The notes: generated by a model not told the origin, from the sequence alone. DNA of 64,000 nt from Styela clava (GCF_964204865.1 NC_135259.1:21214974-21278973); one strand, 5' to 3'; numbered from the stretch's first letter, positions 1 through 11,427 are shown. Program-made: numbers and translations.

Positions 1-9
1 GTGATGGGG

Positions 10-74
10 GCCTCTATGGCGCAGTAGGCAGCGTGTGAGTCTCAAGGTCGTGAGTTCAATACTCACTTGGGGAA
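10..74 (+). pseudogene. Anticodon-less tRNA-Met copy
   Basis: Compared with the Met consensus, 8 nt are missing between two ctca repeats, which removes the CAT anticodon. A box and a B box of the form GTTCAATAC remain. The acceptor 3' strand reads ttgggga and pairs poorly. Confidence 0.85.
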
Positions 75-252
75 CATTAAATACTTTAGACCTGATGCAA
101 CAGTTCAGAAAGACATATCTACCGTGATATCTAGCTTTTGGAGTTGATTCCAATTTCGGTTTCCTTAAACACTGAATTACTTCACTCGTTTTCACTTTAT
201 AAGATTTCAATAGGGTTCCTATATTTTATTTGCTACCCTGTGTGCATAGAAA

Positions 253-335
253 GGCAGAATGGCCGAGCGGTCTAAGGCGCTGCGTTCAGGTCGCAGTCTC
301 CGATGGAGGCGTGGGTTCGAATCCCACTTCTGTCA
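253..335 (+). tRNA. tRNA-Leu-CAG: tRNA-Leu (CAG)
   Basis: This is an 83-nt class II tRNA that matches the array's Leu consensus exactly. It has anticodon loop TTCAGGT, a long variable arm TCTCCGATGGAGG, T arm GTGGG-TTCGAAT-CCCAC, acceptor GGCAGAA/TTCTGTC with a G2-U71 wobble, and A73. A T6 run 3-8 nt downstream is a strong pol III terminator. Eukaryotic tRNA-Leu(CAG) genes have nearly this sequence. Confidence 0.95.
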
Positions 336-568
336 TATTTTTTGCACACAAATCCTTAAACTCGGGTCGGATCGTATAACTTAGACCTGATGCGAAAGAA
401 CATAAACACGTCTATTGTAATCTAAGCTGCTGCGTTCAGGTCGCAGTGTCTGATTGAGACTTGGTTTCGTAACCCGCTCTTGTCATGATGCTGGCACACA
501 AGTCATTTCGGAATAATCAATGACGTTATTCATTGATTTTGTTATATATATGGCTCTTCGTGATAGAA

Positions 569-641
569 GCTTGGATTGCGCAGTAGGCAGTGCGTGAGTC
601 TCATAATCTCAAGGTCGTGAGTTCGATCCTCACTCGAGGCA
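569..641 (+). tRNA. tRNA-Met (CAT), diverged acceptor
   Basis: The acceptor 5' strand is gcttgga, giving a G5-G68 mismatch and a U3-G70 wobble. The D stem has one wobble. Anticodon and T arm are intact, so a weak gene is possible. Confidence 0.6.
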
Positions 642-838
642 CATAAATATTTTAGACTTGATGCGACAGAAAGAACACATGTCTTATGTAATCTAAGGCG
701 TTACGTTTATTTTGCAGTCTTCCAATGAGACTTGGATTTGTGACACGCTTCTGTCATACTGTTGGCACGCAAATCCTTTTTGAACAATAAATGACGAACC
801 AATAAAATTTGTTATATATATTGCTCGCTTTGATGGGA

Positions 839-911
839 GCCTCGATGGCGCAGTAGGCAACGCGTGAGTCTCATAATCTCAAGGTCGTGAGTTCGATCCT
901 CACTCGAGGCA
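839..911 (+). tRNA. tRNA-Met (CAT), A22 variant
   Basis: One change: G22 to A gives a C13-A22 mismatch at the end of the D stem. Confidence 0.8.
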
Positions 912-1110
912 CATAAATATTTTAGACTTGATGCGACAGAAATGAACACATGTCTAATGTAATCTAAGGCGCTACGTTTATTTCGCAGTCTTCCAATGAG
1001 ACTTGGATTTGTGACACGCTTCTGTCATACTGTTGGCACGAAAATCCTTTTTGAACAATAAATGACGAAACAAATAGAACTTGTTATATATATTGATCGC
1101 TTTGATGGGA

Positions 1111-1183
1111 GCCTCGATGGCGCAGTAGGCAGCGCGTGAGTCTCATAATCTCAAGGTCGTGAGTTCGATCCTCACTCGAGGCA
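1111..1183 (+). tRNA. tRNA-Met-CAT: tRNA-Met (CAT), exact consensus
   Basis: Exact 73-nt consensus. The downstream T run is only T3 (atatttcag), a weak terminator. Confidence 0.95.
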
Positions 1184-1602
1184 TATAAATATTTCAGACT
1201 TGATGTGGCAGAACAGGACACATGTCTAATGTAATCTAAGTCGCTGCGTCCATGTCGCAGTCTTCTAGTGAGACTTGGATTTGTGACACGCTTCTGTCAT
1301 ACTGTTGGCACACAAATACTTTTCAAACAATGAATGACGAAATAATAGATTTTGTTGAACATATTTCCCGATGTGATGGGGGGCTGCGAATCTCAAGGTC
1401 GTGAGTTCAATCCTCACTTGGGGAACATTAAATACTTTAGACCTGATGCGACAGTCCAGAAAGACATATCTATCGTGCTATCTAGATTTGGAGTTGATTC
1501 CAATTTCGGTTTCTTAAAACACTGAATTACTTCACTCGTTTTCACTTTATAAGATTTCAATAAGATTCCTATATTTTATTTGCTACCCTGTGTGCATAGC
1601 AG

Positions 1603-1685
1603 TGCAGAATGGCCGAGCGGTCTAAGGCGCCACGTTCATGTCGCAGTCTTCCATTGAGACTTGGATTTGTGACACGCTTCTGTCA
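1603..1685 (+). pseudogene. Full-length degenerate tRNA-Leu with CAT loop
   Basis: This copy keeps the 5' half of Leu (ggccgagcggtctaagg), but the anticodon loop reads TTCATGT and the T arm is lost (ggatttgtgac replaces the B box). Similar copies lie near 9959, 12116, 17293, 20896, 39541, 42046 and 45384. Confidence 0.8.
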
Positions 1686-1769
1686 TACCGTTGGCACATA
1701 AACCCTTTTTGAACAATAAATGACGAAACAAATAGAATTTGTTATATATATATGCTCGCTTTGATGGGA

Positions 1770-1834
1770 GCTTCGATGGCGCAGTAGGCAGCGCGTGAGT
1801 CTCAAGGTCGTGAGTTCAATCCTCACTTGGGGAA
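1770..1834 (+). pseudogene. Anticodon-less tRNA-Met copy
   Basis: Same 8-nt deletion. The acceptor begins gcttcga and the B box is GTTCAATCC. Confidence 0.85.
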
Positions 1835-2012
1835 CATTAAATACTTTAGACCTGATGCGACAGTCCAGAAAGACATATTTAACGTGATATCTAGCTTTTG
1901 GAGTTGATTCCAATTTCGGTTTCCTAAAACACTGAATTACTTCACTCGTTTTCACTTTATAAGATTTCAATAGGGTCCCTATATTTTATTTGCTACCCCG
2001 TGAGCATAGAAA

Positions 2013-2095
2013 GGCAGAATGGCCGAGCGGTCTAAGGCGCTGCGTTCAGGTCGCAGTCACCGATGGAGGCGTGGGTTCGAATCCCACTTCTGTCA
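2013..2095 (+). tRNA. tRNA-Leu-CAG: tRNA-Leu (CAG), variable-arm variant
   Basis: One change from consensus: tctccg to tcaccg, which breaks one pair of the variable-arm stem. T6 terminator present. Confidence 0.85.
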
Positions 2096-2532
2096 TATTT
2101 TTTGCACACAAATCCTTAAACTCGGGTCGGATCGTATAACTTAGACCTGATGCGAAAGAACATAAACACGTCTATTGTAATCTAAGCTGCTGCGTTCAGG
2201 TCGCAGTGTCTGATTGAGACTTGGTTTCGTAACCCGCTCTTGTCATAATGCTGGCACACAAGTCATTTCAGAACAATCAATGACGTTAATCATTGCTTTG
2301 TAATATATATGGCTCCTCGTGATAGAAGCCTGGATTGCGCAGTAGGCAGTGCGTGACTCTCATAATCTCAAGGTCGTCAGTTCGATCTAAGGCGCTACGT
2401 TTATTTCGCAGTCTTCCAATGAGACTTGGATTTGTGACGCGCTTCTGTCATACTGTTGGCACGCAAATCCTTTTTGAACAATAAATGACGAACCAATAGA
2501 ATTTGTTATATATCTTGCTCGCTTTGATGGGA

Positions 2533-2605
2533 CCCTCGATGGCGCAATAGGCAGCGCGTGAGTCTCATAATCTCAAGGTCGTGAGTTCGATCCTCACTCG
2601 AGGCA
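2533..2605 (+). tRNA. tRNA-Met (CAT), C1 variant
   Basis: G1 is replaced by C, giving a C1-C72 mismatch. One D-loop G is A (caatagg). Confidence 0.65.
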
Positions 2606-2803
2606 CATAAATATTTTAGACTTCATGCGACAGAAAGAACATATGTCTAATGTAATATAAGACGCTACGTTCATGTCGCAGTCTTCCATTGAGACTTGGA
2701 TTTGTGACACGCATCTGCCATACCGTTGGCACACAAATTCTTTTTGAACAATAAATGACGAAACAAATAGAATTTGTTATAAATATTGCTCGCTTTGATG
2801 GGA

Positions 2804-2876
2804 GCTTCGATGGCGCAGTAGGCAGCGCGTGAGTCTCATAGTCTCAAGGTCGTGAGTTCGATCCTCACTCGAGGCA
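2804..2876 (+). tRNA. tRNA-Met (CAT), T3 and G38 variant
   Basis: C3 to T gives a U-G wobble, and the last loop base is G (ctcatag). Otherwise consensus. Confidence 0.75.
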
Positions 2877-3073
2877 CATAACTATTTTAGACTTGATGCG
2901 ACAGAAAGAACACATGTCTAATGTAATCTAAGGCGCTACGTTTATTTTGCAATCTTCCATTGAGACTTGAAGTTGTGACACGCTTCTGTCATACTGATGG
3001 CACACAAATCTTTTTCGAACAATAAATGCGAAAATAATAGATTTTTTTATATATATTGCTCGATTTGATGGGA

Positions 3074-3146
3074 GCCTCGATGACGCAGTAGGCAGCTCGT
3101 GAGTCTCATAATCTCACGGTCGTGAGTTCAATCCTCACTCTAGACA
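3074..3146 (+). pseudogene. Degenerate tRNA-Met (CAT)
   Basis: The D stem is broken (gacgc/gctcg), the T loop is ttcaatc and the 3' acceptor strand tctagac mismatches at two positions. Relatives at 39977, 42482, 45820 and 48770 share these changes. Confidence 0.75.
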
Positions 3147-3343
3147 CATAACATATTTTATCTTGATGCGACAGAACAGAACACATGTCTAATGTAATCT
3201 AAGGCGCTACGTTTATGTCGCAGTCTGTCATGAGACTTGGATTTGTGACACGCTTCTGTCATACTGTTAGCACACAAAACCTTTTCGAACAATGAATGAC
3301 GAAACAAGTGTAATTTTTATATATATTGCTCGCTCTTAAGGGA

Positions 3344-3416
3344 GCCTCGATGGCGCAGTAGGCAGCGCGTGAGTCTCATAATCTCAAGGTCGTGAGTTCG
3401 ATCCTCACTCGAGGCA
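3344..3416 (+). tRNA. tRNA-Met-CAT: tRNA-Met (CAT), exact consensus
   Basis: Exact consensus with a T4 run 9-12 nt downstream. Confidence 0.95.
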
Positions 3417-3613
3417 CATAAATATTTTAGACTTGATGCGACAGAAAGAACACATGTCTTATGTAATCTAAGGCGTTACGTTTATTTTGCAGTCTTCCAA
3501 TGAGACTTGGATTTGTGACACGCTTCTGTCATACTGTTGGCACGCAAATCCTTTTTGAACAATAAATGACGAACCAATAAAATTTGTTATATATATTGCT
3601 CGCTTTGATGGGA

Positions 3614-3686
3614 GCCTCGATGGCGCAGTAGGCAACGCGTGAGTCTCATAATCTCAAGGTCGTGAGTTCGATCCTCACTCGAGGCA
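3614..3686 (+). tRNA. tRNA-Met (CAT), A22 variant
   Basis: C13-A22 mismatch only. T4 downstream. Confidence 0.8.
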
Positions 3687-3883
3687 TATAATTATTTTAG
3701 ACTTGATGCGACAGAAAGAACACATGTCTAATGTAATCTAAGGTGCTGCGTCCATGTCGCAGTCTTCTAGTGAGACTTGGATTTGTGACACGCTTCTGTC
3801 ATACTGTTGGCACACAAATACTTTTCAAACAATAAATGCAAAAATAGTAGATTTTGTTGATCATATTTTCCGATGTGATGGGG

Positions 3884-3948
3884 GCCCCTGTGGCGCAGTA
3901 GGCAGCGTGTGAGTCTCAAGGTCGTGAGTTCAATACTCACTTGGGGAA
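3884..3948 (+). pseudogene. Anticodon-less tRNA-Met copy
   Basis: The acceptor begins gcccctg. The 8-nt deletion is present, and the B box reads GTTCAATAC. Confidence 0.85.
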
Positions 3949-4126
3949 CATTAAATACTTTAGACCTGATGCGACAGTACAGAAAGACATTTCTACCGTG
4001 ATATCTAGCTTTTGGAGTTGATTCCAATTTCGGTTTCCTAAAACACTGAATTACTTCACTCGTTTTCACTTTATGAGATTTCAATAGGGTTCCTATATTT
4101 TATTTGCTACCCTGTGTGCATAGAAA

Positions 4127-4209
4127 GGCAGGATGGCCGAGCGGTCTAAGGCGCTGCGTTCAGGTCGCAGTCTCCGATGGAAGCGTGGGTTCGAATCCCA
4201 ATTCTGTCA
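4127..4209 (+). tRNA. tRNA-Leu (CAG), mutated
   Basis: G6 (wobble with U67), a variable-arm change (ggaag), and a T-stem C65 to A mismatch. Probably weak. Confidence 0.6.
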
Positions 4210-4646
4210 TATTTTTTGCACACAAATCCTTAAACTCGGGTCATATCGTATAACTTAGACCTGGTGCGAAAGAACATAAACACGTCTATTGTAATCTAAG
4301 CTGCTGCGTTCAGGTCGCAGTGTCTGATTGAGACTTGGTTTCGTAACCCGCTCTTGTCTTAATGCTGGCACACAAGTCATTTCATAACAATCAATGACGT
4401 TAATCATTGCTTTGTAATATATATGGCTCTTCGTGATAGAAGCCTGGATTGCGCAGTAGGCAGTGCGTGACTCTCATAATCTCAAGGTCGTCAGTTCGAT
4501 CTAAGGCGCTACGTTTATTTCGCAGTCTTCCAATGAGACTTGGATTTGTGACACGCTTCTGTCATACTGTTGGCACGCAAATCCTTTTTGAACAATAAAT
4601 GACGAACCAATAGAATTTGTTATATATATTGCTCGCTTTGATGGGA

Positions 4647-4719
4647 GCCTCGATAGCGCAGTAGGCAGCGCGTGAGTCTCATAATCTCAAGGTCGTGAGT
4701 TCGATCCTCACTCGAGGCA
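4647..4719 (+). tRNA. tRNA-Met-CAT: tRNA-Met (CAT), A9 form
   Basis: Consensus except for A at position 9, which is the base usual in animal tRNA-Met. Fully paired. T4 downstream. Confidence 0.94.
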
Positions 4720-4919
4720 CATAAATATTTTAGACTTTATGCGACAGAAAGAGAACATATGTCTAATGTTATATAAGACGCTACGTTCATGTCGCAGTCT
4801 TCCATTGAGACTTGGATTTGTGACACGCATCTGTCATACCGTTGGCACACAAATTCTTTTTGAACAATAAATGACGAAACAAATAGAATTTGTTATATAT
4901 ATTGCTCGCTTTGATGGGA

Positions 4920-4992
4920 GCCTCGATGGCGCAGTAGGCAGCGCGTGAGTCTCATAATCTCAAGGTCGTGAGTTCGATCCTCACTCGAGGCA
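4920..4992 (+). tRNA. tRNA-Met-CAT: tRNA-Met (CAT), exact consensus
   Basis: Exact consensus with T4 downstream. Confidence 0.95.
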
Positions 4993-5189
4993 CATAAATA
5001 TTTTAGACTTGATGCGACAGAAAGAACACATGTCTAATGTAATCTAAGGCGCTACGTTTATTTCGCAGTCTTCTAATGAGACTTGGATTTGTGACACGCT
5101 TCTGTCATACTGTTGGCACGCAAATCCTTTTTGAACAATAAATGACGAACCAATAGAATTTGTTATATATATTGCTCGCTTTGATGGGA

Positions 5190-5304
5190 GCCTCGATGGC
5201 GCAGTAGGCAGCGCGTGAGTCGCGTGGCCGAGCGGTCTAAGGCGCCACGTTCAAGTCGCAGTCTTCCATTGAGACTTGGATTTGTGACACGCTTCTGTCA
5301 TACC
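5190..5304 (+). pseudogene. 5'-half Met fused to degenerate Leu
   Basis: The first 31 nt of Met (through gcgcgtgagt) join a Leu body at cgtggccgagcgg, whose T arm is lost. The same joint recurs at 23173. A shortened relative lies at about 7816. Confidence 0.8.
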
Positions 5305-5384
5305 GTTGGCACACAAACCCTTTTCGAACAATAAATGACGAAACAAATAGAATTTGTTATATATATATGATCGCTTTGATGGGA

Positions 5385-5449
5385 GCTTCGATGGCGCAGT
5401 AGGCAGCGCGTGAGTTTCAAGGTCGTGAGTTCAATCCTCACTTGGGGAA
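5385..5449 (+). pseudogene. Anticodon-less tRNA-Met copy
   Basis: The loop remnant reads gagtttcaagg. The B box is GTTCAATCC. Confidence 0.85.
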
Positions 5450-5569
5450 CATTAAATACTTTAGACCTGATGCGACAGTCCAGAAAGACATATCTACCCT
5501 GATATCTAGCTATTGGAGTTGATTCCAATTTCGGTTTCCTAAAACACTGAATTACTTCACTCGTTTTCG

Positions 5570-5618
5570 CAGGTCGCAGTCTCCGATGGAGGCGTGGGTT
5601 CGAATCCCACTTCTGTCA
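5570..5618 (+). pseudogene. 3'-half tRNA-Leu
   Basis: Only the part from caggtcgcag to the 3' end remains, but with an intact variable arm, B box and T6 terminator. The same truncation occurs at 8170-8218 and 23557-23605; shorter 3' ends are at 43879-43909 and 48254-48284. Confidence 0.85.
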
Positions 5619-6056
5619 TATTTTTTGCACACAAATCCTCAAACTCGGGTCGGATCGTATAACTTAGACCTGATGCGAAAGAACATAAACACGTCTATTG
5701 TAATCTAAGCTGCTGCGTTCAGGTCGCAGTGTCTGGTTGAGACTTGGTTTCGTAACCCGCTTCTGTCATAATGCTGGCACACAAGTCATTTCAGAACAAT
5801 CAATGACGTTATTCATTGCTTTGTAATATATATGGCTCTTCGTGATAGAAGCCTGGATTGCGCAGTAGGCAGTGCGTGACTCTCATAATCTCAAGGTCGT
5901 CAGTTCGATCTAAGGCGCTACGTTTATTTCGCAGTCTTCCAATGAGACTTGGATTTGTGACACGCTTCTGTCATACTGTTGGCACGCAAATCCTTTTTGA
6001 ACAATAAATGACGAAACAAACAGAATTTGTTATATATATTGCTCGATTTGATGGGA

Positions 6057-6129
6057 GCCTCGATGGCGCAGTAGGCAGCGCGTGAGTCTCATAATCTCAA
6101 GGTCGTGAGTTCGATCCTCACTCGAGGCA
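6057..6129 (+). tRNA. tRNA-Met-CAT: tRNA-Met (CAT), exact consensus
   Basis: Exact consensus with T4 downstream. Confidence 0.95.
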
Positions 6130-6326
6130 CATAAATATTTTAGACTTCATGCGTCAGAAAGAACACATGTCTAATGTAATATAAGACGCTACGTTCATGT
6201 CGCAGTCTTCCATTGAGACTTGGATTTGTGACACGCATCTGTCATACCGTTGGCACACAAATCCTTTTTGAACAATAAATGACGAACCAATAGAATTTGG
6301 TATATATATTGCTCGCTTTGATGGGA

Positions 6327-6399
6327 GCCTCGATGGCGCAGTAGGCAGCGCGTGAGTCTCATGATCTCAAGGTCGTGAGTTCTATCCTCACTCGAGGCA
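6327..6399 (+). pseudogene. tRNA-Met (CAT) with B-box mutation
   Basis: The T loop is ttctatc (the invariant purine after TTC is lost), and base 37 is G. The B box is impaired. Confidence 0.7.
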
Positions 6400-6597
6400 C
6401 GTAAATATTTTAGACTTCATGCGACAGAAAGAACACATGTCTAATGTAATATAAGACGCTACGTTCATGTCGCAGTCTTCCATTGAGACTTGGATTTGTG
6501 ACACGCATATGTCATACCGTTGGCACACAAATTCTTTTTGAACAATAAATGACGAAACAAATAGAATTTGTTATATATATTGCTCGCTTTGATGGGA

Positions 6598-6670
6598 GCC
6601 TCGATGGCGCAGTAGGCAGCGCGTGAGTCTCATAATCTCAAGGTCGTGAGTTCGATCCTCACTCGAGGCA
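6598..6670 (+). tRNA. tRNA-Met-CAT: tRNA-Met (CAT), exact consensus
   Basis: Exact consensus with T4 downstream. Counterpart of the copy at 3344 in a 3,254-bp duplication. Confidence 0.95.
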
Positions 6671-6867
6671 CATAAATATTTTAGACTTGATGCGACAGAA
6701 AGAACACATGTCTTATGTAATCTAAGGCGTTACGTTTATTTTGCAGTCTTCCAATGAGACTTGGATTTGTGACACGCTTCTGTCATACTGTTGGCACGCA
6801 AATCCTTTTTGAACAATAAATGACGAACCAATAAAATTTGTTATATATATTGCTCGCTTTGATGGGA

Positions 6868-6940
6868 GCCTCGATGGCGCAGTAGGCAACGCGTGAGTCT
6901 CATAATCTCAAGGTCGTGAGTTCGATCCTCACTCGAGGCA
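6868..6940 (+). tRNA. tRNA-Met (CAT), A22 variant
   Basis: C13-A22 mismatch, identical to its duplicate at 3614. Confidence 0.8.
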
Positions 6941-7137
6941 TATAATTATTTTAGACTTGATGCGACAGAAAGAACACATGTCTAATGTAATCTAAGGTGC
7001 TGCGTCCATGTCGCAGTCTTCTAGTGAGACTTGGATTTGTGACACGCTTCTGTCATACTGTTGGCACACAAATACTTTTCAAACAATAAATGCAAAAATA
7101 GTAGATTTTGTTGATCATATTTTCCGATGTGATGGGG

Positions 7138-7202
7138 GCCCCTGTGGCGCAGTAGGCAGCGTGTGAGTCTCAAGGTCGTGAGTTCAATACTCACTTGGGG
7201 AA
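7138..7202 (+). pseudogene. Anticodon-less tRNA-Met copy
   Basis: Duplicate of the copy at 3884 (gcccctg acceptor). Confidence 0.85.
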
Positions 7203-7367
7203 CATTAAATACTTTAGACCTGATGCGACAGTACAGAAAGACATTTCTACCGTGATATCTAGCTTTTGGAGTTGATTCCAATTCCACTGAATTACTTCAC
7301 TCGTTTTCACTTTATGAGATTTCAATAGGGTTCCTATATTTTATTTGCTACCCTGTGTGCATAGAAA

Positions 7368-7450
7368 GGCAGGATGGCCGAGCGGTCTAAGGCGCTGCGT
7401 TCAGGTCGCAGTCTCCGATGGAGGCGTGGGTTCGAATCCCACTTCTGTCA
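7368..7450 (+). tRNA. tRNA-Leu-CAG: tRNA-Leu (CAG), G6 variant
   Basis: Only A6 to G (wobble with U67). All other parts are consensus. T6 terminator. Confidence 0.9.
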
Positions 7451-7984
7451 TATTTTTTGCACACAAATCCTTAAACTCGGGTCATATCGTATAACTTAGA
7501 CCTGGTGCGAAAGAACATAAACACGTCTATTGTAATCTAAGCTGCTGCGTTCAGGTCGCAGTGTCTGATTGAGACTTGGTTTCGTAACCCGCTCTTGTCT
7601 TAATGCTGGCACACAAGTCATTTCATAACAATCAATGACGTTAATCATTGCTTTGTAATATATATGGCTCTTCGTGATAGAAGCCTGGATTGCGCAGTAG
7701 GCAGTGCGTGACTCTCATAATCTCAAGGTCGTCAGTTCGATCTAAGGCGCTACGTTTATTTCGCAGTCTTCCAATGAGACTTGGATTTGTGACACGCTTC
7801 TGTCATACTGTTGGCTGAGTCGCGTGGCCGAGCGGTCTAAGGCGCCACGTTCAAGTCGCAGTCTTCCATTGAGACTTGGATTTGTGACACGCTTCTGTCA
7901 TACCGTTGGCACACAAACCCTTTTCGAACAATAAATGACGAAACAAATAGAATTTGTTATATATATATGATCGCTTTGATGGGA

Positions 7985-8049
7985 GCTTCGATGGCGCAGT
8001 AGGCAGCGCGTGAGTTTCAAGGTCGTGTGTTCAATCCTCACTTGGGGAA
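7985..8049 (+). pseudogene. Anticodon-less tRNA-Met copy
   Basis: T stem changed to gtgtg as well as the 8-nt deletion. Confidence 0.8.
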
Positions 8050-8656
8050 CATTAAATACTTTAGGCCTGATGCGACAGTCCAGAAACACATATCTACCCT
8101 GATATCTAGCTATTGGAGTTGATTCCAATTTCGGTTTCCTAAAACACTGAATTACTTCACTCGTTTTCGCAGGTCGCAGTCTCCGATGGAGGCGTGGGTT
8201 CGAATCCCACTTCTGTCATATTTTTTGCACACAAATCCTCAAACTCGGGTCGGATCGTATAAATTAGACCTGATGCGAAAGAACATAAACACGTCTATTG
8301 TAATCTAAGCTGCTGCGTTCAGGTCGCAGTGTCTGATTGAGACTTGGTTTCGTAACCCGCTCCTGTCATAATGCTGGCACACAAGTCATTTCAGAACAAT
8401 CAATGACGTTATTCATTGCTTTGTAATATATATGGCTCTTCGTGATAGAAGCCTGGATTGCGCAGTAGGCAGTGCGTGACTCTCATAATCTCAAGGTCGT
8501 CAGTTCGATCTAAGGCGCTACGTTTATTTCGCAGTCTTCCAATGAGACTTGGATTTGTGACACGCTTCTGTCATACTGTTGGCACGCAAATCCTTTTTGA
8601 ACAATAAATGACGAAACAAACAGAATTTGTTATATATATTGCTCGATTTGATGGGA

Positions 8657-8729
8657 GCCTCGATGGCGCAGTAGGCAGCGCGTGAGTCTCATAATCTCAA
8701 GGTCGTGAGTTCGATCCTCACTCGAGGCA
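8657..8729 (+). tRNA. tRNA-Met-CAT: tRNA-Met (CAT), exact consensus
   Basis: Exact consensus with T4 downstream. Confidence 0.95.
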
Positions 8730-8927
8730 CATAAATATTTTAGACTTCATGCGACAGAAAGAACACATGTCTAATGTAATATAAGACGCTACGTTCATGT
8801 CGCAGTCTTCCATTGAGACTTGGATTTGTGACACGCATCTGTCATACCGTTGGCACACAAATCCTTTTTGAACAATAAATGACGAACCAATAGAATTTGT
8901 TATATATATTGCTCGCTTTTGATGGGA

Positions 8928-9000
8928 GCCTCGATGGCGCAGTAGGCAGCGCGTGAGTCTCATGATCTCAAGGTCGTGAGTTCTATCCTCACTCGAGGCA
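8928..9000 (+). pseudogene. tRNA-Met (CAT) with B-box mutation
   Basis: T loop ttctatc and G37, as at 6327. Confidence 0.7.
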
Positions 9001-9198
9001 CATAAATATTTTAGACTTCATGCGACAGAAAGAACACATGTCTAATGTAATATAAGACGCTACGTTCATGTCGCAGTCTTCCATTGAGACTTGGATTTGT
9101 GACACGCATCTGTCATACCGTTGGCACACAAATTCTTTTTGAACAATAAATGACGAAACAAATAGAATTTGTTATATATATTGCTTGCTTTGATCGGA

Positions 9199-9271
9199 GC
9201 CTCGATGGCGCAGTAGGCAGCGCGTGAGTCTCATAATCTCAAGGTCGTGAGTTCGATCCTCGCTCGAGGCA
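9199..9271 (+). tRNA. tRNA-Met (CAT), T-stem wobble
   Basis: CTCGC in the T stem gives a U50-G64 wobble. Otherwise consensus. Confidence 0.85.
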
Positions 9272-9467
9272 CATAAATATTTTAGACTTGGTGCGACAGA
9301 AAGAACACATGTCTAATGTAATCTAAGGCGCTACGTTTATGTCGCAGTCTTCCATGAGACTTGGATTTGTGACACGCTTCTGTCATACTGTTGGCACACA
9401 AAACCTTTTCGAACAACGAATGACGAAACAAGTGTAATTTTTATATATATTGCTCGCTTTGAAGGGA

Positions 9468-9540
9468 GCCTCGATGGCGCAGTAGGCAGCGCGTGAGTCT
9501 CATAATCTCAAGGTCGTGAGTTCGATCCTCACTCGAGGCA
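9468..9540 (+). tRNA. tRNA-Met-CAT: tRNA-Met (CAT), exact consensus
   Basis: Exact consensus. Only T3 follows (attatttcag). Confidence 0.95.
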
Positions 9541-9737
9541 TATAATTATTTCAGACTTGATGTGACAGAACAGGACACATGTCTAATGTAATCTAAGTCG
9601 CTGCGTCCATGTCGCAGTCTTCTAGTGAGACTTGGATTTGTGACACGCTTCTGTCATACTGTTGGCACACAAATACTTTTCAAACAATGAATGACGAAAT
9701 AATAGATTTTGTTGAACATATTTCCCGATGTGATGGG

Positions 9738-9782
9738 GGGCTGCGAGTCTCAAGGTCGTGAGTTCAATCCTCACTTGGGGAA
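9738..9782 (+). pseudogene. 5'-truncated anticodon-less Met
   Basis: The A box is gone (ggggggctgcgag replaces it), but the B box GTTCAATCC remains. Equivalent pieces lie near 1381, 11894, 17067, 20680, 39318, 41823 and 45160. Confidence 0.75.
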
Positions 9783-10129
9783 CATTAAATACTTTAGACC
9801 TGATGCGACAGTCCAGAAAGACATATCTATCGTGCTATCTAGATTTGGAGTTGATTCCAATTTCGGTTTCTTAAAACACTGAATTACTTCACTCGTTTTC
9901 ACTTTATAAGATTTCTATAAGATTCCTATATTTTATTTGCTACCCTGTGTGCATAGCAGGGCATAATGGCCGACCGGTCTAAGGCGCCACGTTCATGTCG
10001 CAGTCTTCCATTGAGACTTGGATTTGTGACACGCTTCTGTCATACCGTTGGCACACAAACCCTTTTCGATCAATAAAAAGACGAAACAAATAGAATTTGT
10101 TATATATATATATGCTCGCTTTGATGGGA

Positions 10130-10194
10130 GCTTCGATGGCGCAGTAGGCAGCGCGTGAGTTTCAAGGTCGTGAGTTCAATCCTCACTTGGGGAA
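10130..10194 (+). pseudogene. Anticodon-less tRNA-Met copy
   Basis: gcttcga acceptor, 8-nt deletion, B box GTTCAATCC. Confidence 0.85.
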
Positions 10195-10372
10195 CATTAA
10201 ATACTTTAGACCTGATGCGACAGTCCAGAAAGACATATCTACCGTGATATCTAGCTATTGGAGTTGATTCCAATTTCGGTTTCCTAAAACACTGAATTAC
10301 TTCACTCGTTTTCACTTTATAAGATTTCAATAGGGTCCCTATTTTTTATTTGCTACCCTGTGAGCATAGAAA

Positions 10373-10455
10373 GGCAGAATGGCCGAGCGGTCTAAGGCGC
10401 TGCGTTCAGGTCGCAGTCTCCGATGGAGGCGTGGGTTCGAATCCCACTTCTGTCC
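10373..10455 (+). tRNA. tRNA-Leu (CAG) with C73
   Basis: Consensus except the discriminator, which is C instead of A (tgtcc). A73 is a main leucyl-tRNA synthetase identity base in eukaryotes, so charging would be expected to suffer. Confidence 0.75.
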
Positions 10456-10892
10456 TATTTTTTGCACACAAATCCTTAAACTCGGGTCGGATCGTATAAC
10501 TTAGACCTGGTGCGAAAGAACATAAACACGTCTATTGTAATCTAAGCTGCTGCGTTCAGGTCGCAGTGTCTGATTGAGACTTGGTTTCGTAACCCGCTCT
10601 TGTCTTAATGCTGGCACACAAGTCATTTCATAACAATCAATGACGTTAATCATTGCTTTGTAATATATATGGCTCTTCGTGATAGAAGCCTGGATTGCGC
10701 AGTAGGCAGTGCGTGACTCTCATAATCTCAAGGTCGTCAGTTCGATCTAAGGCGCTACGTTTATTTCGCAGTCTTCCAATGAGACTTGGATTTGTGACAC
10801 GCTTCTGTCATACTGTTGGCACGCAAATCCTTTTTGAACAATAAATGACGAACCAATAGAATTTGTTATATAAATTGCTCGCTTTGATGGGA

Positions 10893-10965
10893 GCCTCGAT
10901 AGCGCAGTAGGCAGCGCGTGAGTCTCATAATCTCAAGGTCGTGAGTTCGATCCTCACTCGAGGCA
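10893..10965 (+). tRNA. tRNA-Met-CAT: tRNA-Met (CAT), A9 form
   Basis: Fully paired A9 form. The usual spacer and its T4 run are deleted just after the gene, where it joins tgagacttgg of a Leu remnant. No terminator follows closely. Confidence 0.9.
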
Positions 10966-11083
10966 CTGGATGAGACTTGGATTTGTGACACGCATCTGTC
11001 ATACCGTTGGCACACAAATCCTTTTTGAACAATAAATGACGAACCAATAGAATTTGTTATATATATTGCTCGCTTTGATGGGA

Positions 11084-11156
11084 GCCTCGATGGCGCAGTA
11101 GGCAGCGCGTGAGTCTCATGATCTCAAGGTCGTGAGTTCTATCCTCACTCGAGGCA
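11084..11156 (+). pseudogene. tRNA-Met (CAT) with B-box mutation
   Basis: T loop ttctatc and G37. Duplicate of 8928 at a 2,156-bp offset. Confidence 0.7.
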
Positions 11157-11354
11157 CATAAATATTTTAGACTTCATGCGACAGAAAGAACACATGTCTA
11201 ATGTAATATAAGACGCTACGTTCATGTCGCAGTCTTCCATTGAGACTTGGATTTGTGACACGCATCTGTCATACCGTTGGCACACAAATTCTTTTTGAAC
11301 AATAAATGACGAAACAAATAGAATTTGTTATATATATTGCTTGCTTTGATCGGA

Positions 11355-11427
11355 GCCTCGATGGCGCAGTAGGCAGCGCGTGAGTCTCATAATCTCAAGG
11401 TCGTGAGTTCGATCCTCGCTCGAGGCA
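11355..11427 (+). tRNA. tRNA-Met (CAT), T-stem wobble
   Basis: U50-G64 wobble. Duplicate of 9199. Confidence 0.85.
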